Source: Oscillospiraceae bacterium (GTDB lineage: Bacteria > Bacillota > Clostridia > Oscillospirales > Ruminococcaceae). From it: a stretch of DNA of 7,100 nucleotides. The notes below the pieces were generated by a model that was not told the origin of the DNA, searched no databases, and saw only the letters and a program-made list of their open reading frames with translations. Location of the stretch: contig JAEDHF010000093.1 in NCBI GenBank assembly GCA_016297165.1, forward strand, positions 1-7,100, written 5' to 3'. This document shows, piece after piece, positions 6,401-7,100 of the stretch. The stretch's first letter is position 1. Each line of letters begins with the position of its first letter. The position numbers and the translations under genes are program-made.

Positions 6401-7100
6401 TCAACGAGGGCGGAATATGCGTTCCCGAAAGCTCCAAGCTTATTATTGAGGGCGACGGCGATTTATCCATTGTCGTAAGCGATATGCATTATTTCGGAAT
6501 CGGTAACGATTTAGAATCCGCTAACGGTACCGTAGTTTTCGAGCAGGACGGCTGCATAGAAATAAGCGGAAGCGGCTTTAAGGGCGTAGGTATCGGCTCC
6601 GGTAAAGGCGGTAATATCGAAATACGTAAGGGTAAGTTCGTTATCGGTCTTTCCGGCGACGAGGGAGTAGGTATAGGAAGCTACGAAAGCGACCTTAGAC
6701 TGTCTGTTTTCGCCTGCAATATCAGCGAAAGTATGGCTGCCGCAAAGAACGTCGGAATCGGCTCCTTTGGCGGCGATGTTGACCTCGATATATCCCACTC
6801 CTATTTCCGTGGCTATTTCGGCGGAAACGACAGTATAGCTCTCGGAACCCGTAAGGGAAAGAAAAGTAATATAAATATCGGGCATTCCAGCATAAATCTG
6901 AATATGCGCTCCGAAACCCTCTGCGGCGTCGGACAGTCTATGGACAGCTCCTCGGTTTTCGCAAGAGAGACGGGTATTACCTTCCGCGGCGACGGGGACA
7001 GCGCTATTCTTATTGGCAATTTCAGCTGTAATGCAGAAATCGACATATCGAACTGCGAAATTAACGTTGATATCAGCAATAAGGAGGACTATTTTATAGG
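3433..7100 (+). CDS. sensor c-di-GMP phosphodiesterase: LacI-type binding domain, degenerate GGDEF, EAL and beta-helix repeats (3' partial)
   Basis: The frame runs without a stop from 3433 past the window's end (1222 codons seen). Domains in order: a LacI/periplasmic-binding-like sensor (about 1-285; N202-D203, PEDVAVVGYDS at 221-231, ESCGCG at its end); a GAF-like and helical linker (about 297-476); a GGDEF fold (about 477-635) opening with DSLTGLYN but with GNGEF at 547-551 and no RxxD inhibitory site, so probably no cyclase; and an EAL domain (about 640-875). EAL keeps the catalytic set: EALMR (669-673), N725, E754, D783-D784 in DDYGTG, K804, E840 in AEGVET and Q860 in QGYY, so c-di-GMP hydrolysis to pGpG is expected. 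From about 895 a repeat domain resembles right-handed beta-helices of surface carbohydrate-binding proteins. No signal peptide, membrane helix or HTH is visible, so it is probably cytoplasmic and ligand-controlled. The hydrolase gene lies 95 bases upstream and may be co-transcribed. Confidence 0.93.
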   Translation, partial: MKRKRIALLVGHVEENFQSSFIEGFLKEVFGYDYDVCVFAMYNKYQETTAREIGESTIFSLINYELFDAFVILLDTIQTPGLVEQLEKKLKEQYNGPVLCVDKKSDFFPSLMTEHYSAVKKIISHLIEVHGYTDIAYLTGKKWHDHSQERLRAFIDCMSEHGITVKENRIFYGDFWYTSGETMVEKMIQNNVEMPRAIACANDCMAIGVAKALEANGYRIPEDVAVVGYDSMEEGRTSPKPLTSVPVPAYESGNRAAVTIKSMMDNTPVPSLDTEVELFIGESCGCGGESVVEESSLRKSWETADSEESFFSRFNRMMEDMLSKSEFNDLMSTVFNYVYQISGFKSFNLCLNSQWKELTKLDDRDIQRSGYTEQILPVLHCDRDDNSNPLNYEHTFSRSILLPELYEERDKPEVFYFTPLHFEERCLGYAAISYDEARGYDGIYWLWLRNVMQGLECFRRIYALRQTNELLQATHIRDSLTGLYNYQGMIKQAEDYVGSYCGSIAIDIKGLSEINEKYGREQGNRAIRAVAHELNHVFEEGVCCRLGNGEFVGVIPTKDDNKKSIIGIKEELFRRIDEIGDSTTELSVYVGYETQQINSTEDFEQIINAAVAQKNGNKLLERKMANSTDLTKEERQEADVVRTILDENCFRYHFQPIVSAETGEIYAYEALMRSDVTPYMSPVKILKYAEYLQRLYDVERSTFFNILDCVENNKKLLGDRKVFINSIPGIRLDESDKDILVDKLKNNSHSVVVELTEQTELKDADLDDLKSDYGGMGIETAVDDYGTGYSNVTNLLRYMPNYIKIDRMLLTKIHESPQKQHFVREIIEFAHNNDIKALAEGVETTEELQMVIHLGIDLIQGYYTAKPKAEIIESIDRDVKDEIIHYHNQEFANKGRHVYVAGKESRIFLAKLVADKYASIEIVSDKAIYRDVTITGVPGVDSGLSLDIQNGYQGRIVLENVSFSGKKKKACINIGNNCEINLVLKGENFFNEGGICVPESSKLIIEGDGDLSIVVSDMHYFGIGNDLESANGTVVFEQDGCIEISGSGFKGVGIGSGKGGNIEIRKGKFVIGLSGDEGVGIGSYESDLRLSVFACNISESMAAAKNVGIGSFGGDVDLDISHSYFRGYFGGNDSIALGTRKGKKSNINIGHSSINLNMRSETLCGVGQSMDSSSVFARETGITFRGDGDSAILIGNFSCNAEIDISNCEINVDISNKEDYFI
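6262..7020 (+). repeat. ten protein-level repeats of about 28 residues (predicted beta-helix rungs)
   Basis: Within the C-terminal domain a short anchor of the form hydrophobic-G-I/L-G-S/N/T recurs. Anchors begin at residues 944 (LSLDI), 972 (INIGN), 995 (ICVPE), 1021 (FGIGN), 1052 (VGIGS), 1079 (VGIGS), 1107 (VGIGS), 1135 (IALGT), 1164 (CGVGQ) and 1192 (ILIGN). Spacings are 28, 23, 26, 31, 27, 28, 28, 29 and 28 residues. Between anchors there are alternating hydrophobic strands such as NIEIRKG, DLRLSVF and DVDLDIS. This regular pattern fits stacked coils of a right-handed parallel beta-helix, like the GIGGG-rich repeats of clostridial surface proteins and Cthe_2159-type carbohydrate-binding domains; that family link is inferred by eye. 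The first three anchors are weak. The DNA copies have diverged, so this is not a recent tandem duplication. The array continues beyond the window. Confidence 0.7.

Noticed and set aside
6511..7079. Overlapping reverse-strand open frames opposite the repeat domain
   Set aside because: The + strand frame is continuous with EAL and shows the periodic repeat, so these are shadows of it.

Overview
The window holds three genes, all on the + strand, and no mobile element, RNA gene or CRISPR array that I can support. AT-rich gaps with strong A/G-rich ribosome binding sites, sigma-A-like promoters and the protein families present all suggest a Gram-positive Clostridia bacterium. A fibre-associated gut or rumen lineage of the Ruminococcus / Lachnospiraceae type is likely, but this is inferred from gene content and not from any marker gene.

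Layout: (1) Positions 1-159 are an AT-rich leader with a good extended -10 promoter. (2) Positions 160-2130 encode a complete transmembrane chemoreceptor (dCache sensor, HAMP, cytoplasmic signalling hairpin), closed by a strong hairpin terminator at 2162-2197. (3) Positions 2198-2374 are an AT-rich gap carrying a second clear promoter. (4) Positions 2375-3337 encode a cytoplasmic TIM-barrel glycoside hydrolase resembling family GH113 (beta-mannanase type). (5) After a 95-base spacer, an open frame starts at 3433 and is still open at the window's end (at least 1222 codons). It encodes a large protein with no predicted membrane segment: a LacI-type sugar-binding-like sensor domain without a DNA-binding domain, a GAF-like/helical linker, a degenerate GGDEF domain (GNGEF), an intact c-di-GMP phosphodiesterase EAL domain, and a C-terminal repeat domain with a roughly 28-residue period that looks like a right-handed beta-helix.

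How they may work together: the hydrolase and the multidomain protein are close, co-directional and have no convincing terminator between them, so they may be one transcription unit. A reasonable inference is that the cytoplasmic hydrolase processes imported manno-oligosaccharides, while the sensor domain reads a related small molecule and adjusts c-di-GMP breakdown. The chemoreceptor is transcriptionally separate but also concerns environmental sensing and motility. The most unusual item is the fusion of a c-di-GMP signalling core to a beta-helix repeat domain of a kind normally seen in secreted or surface carbohydrate-binding proteins.
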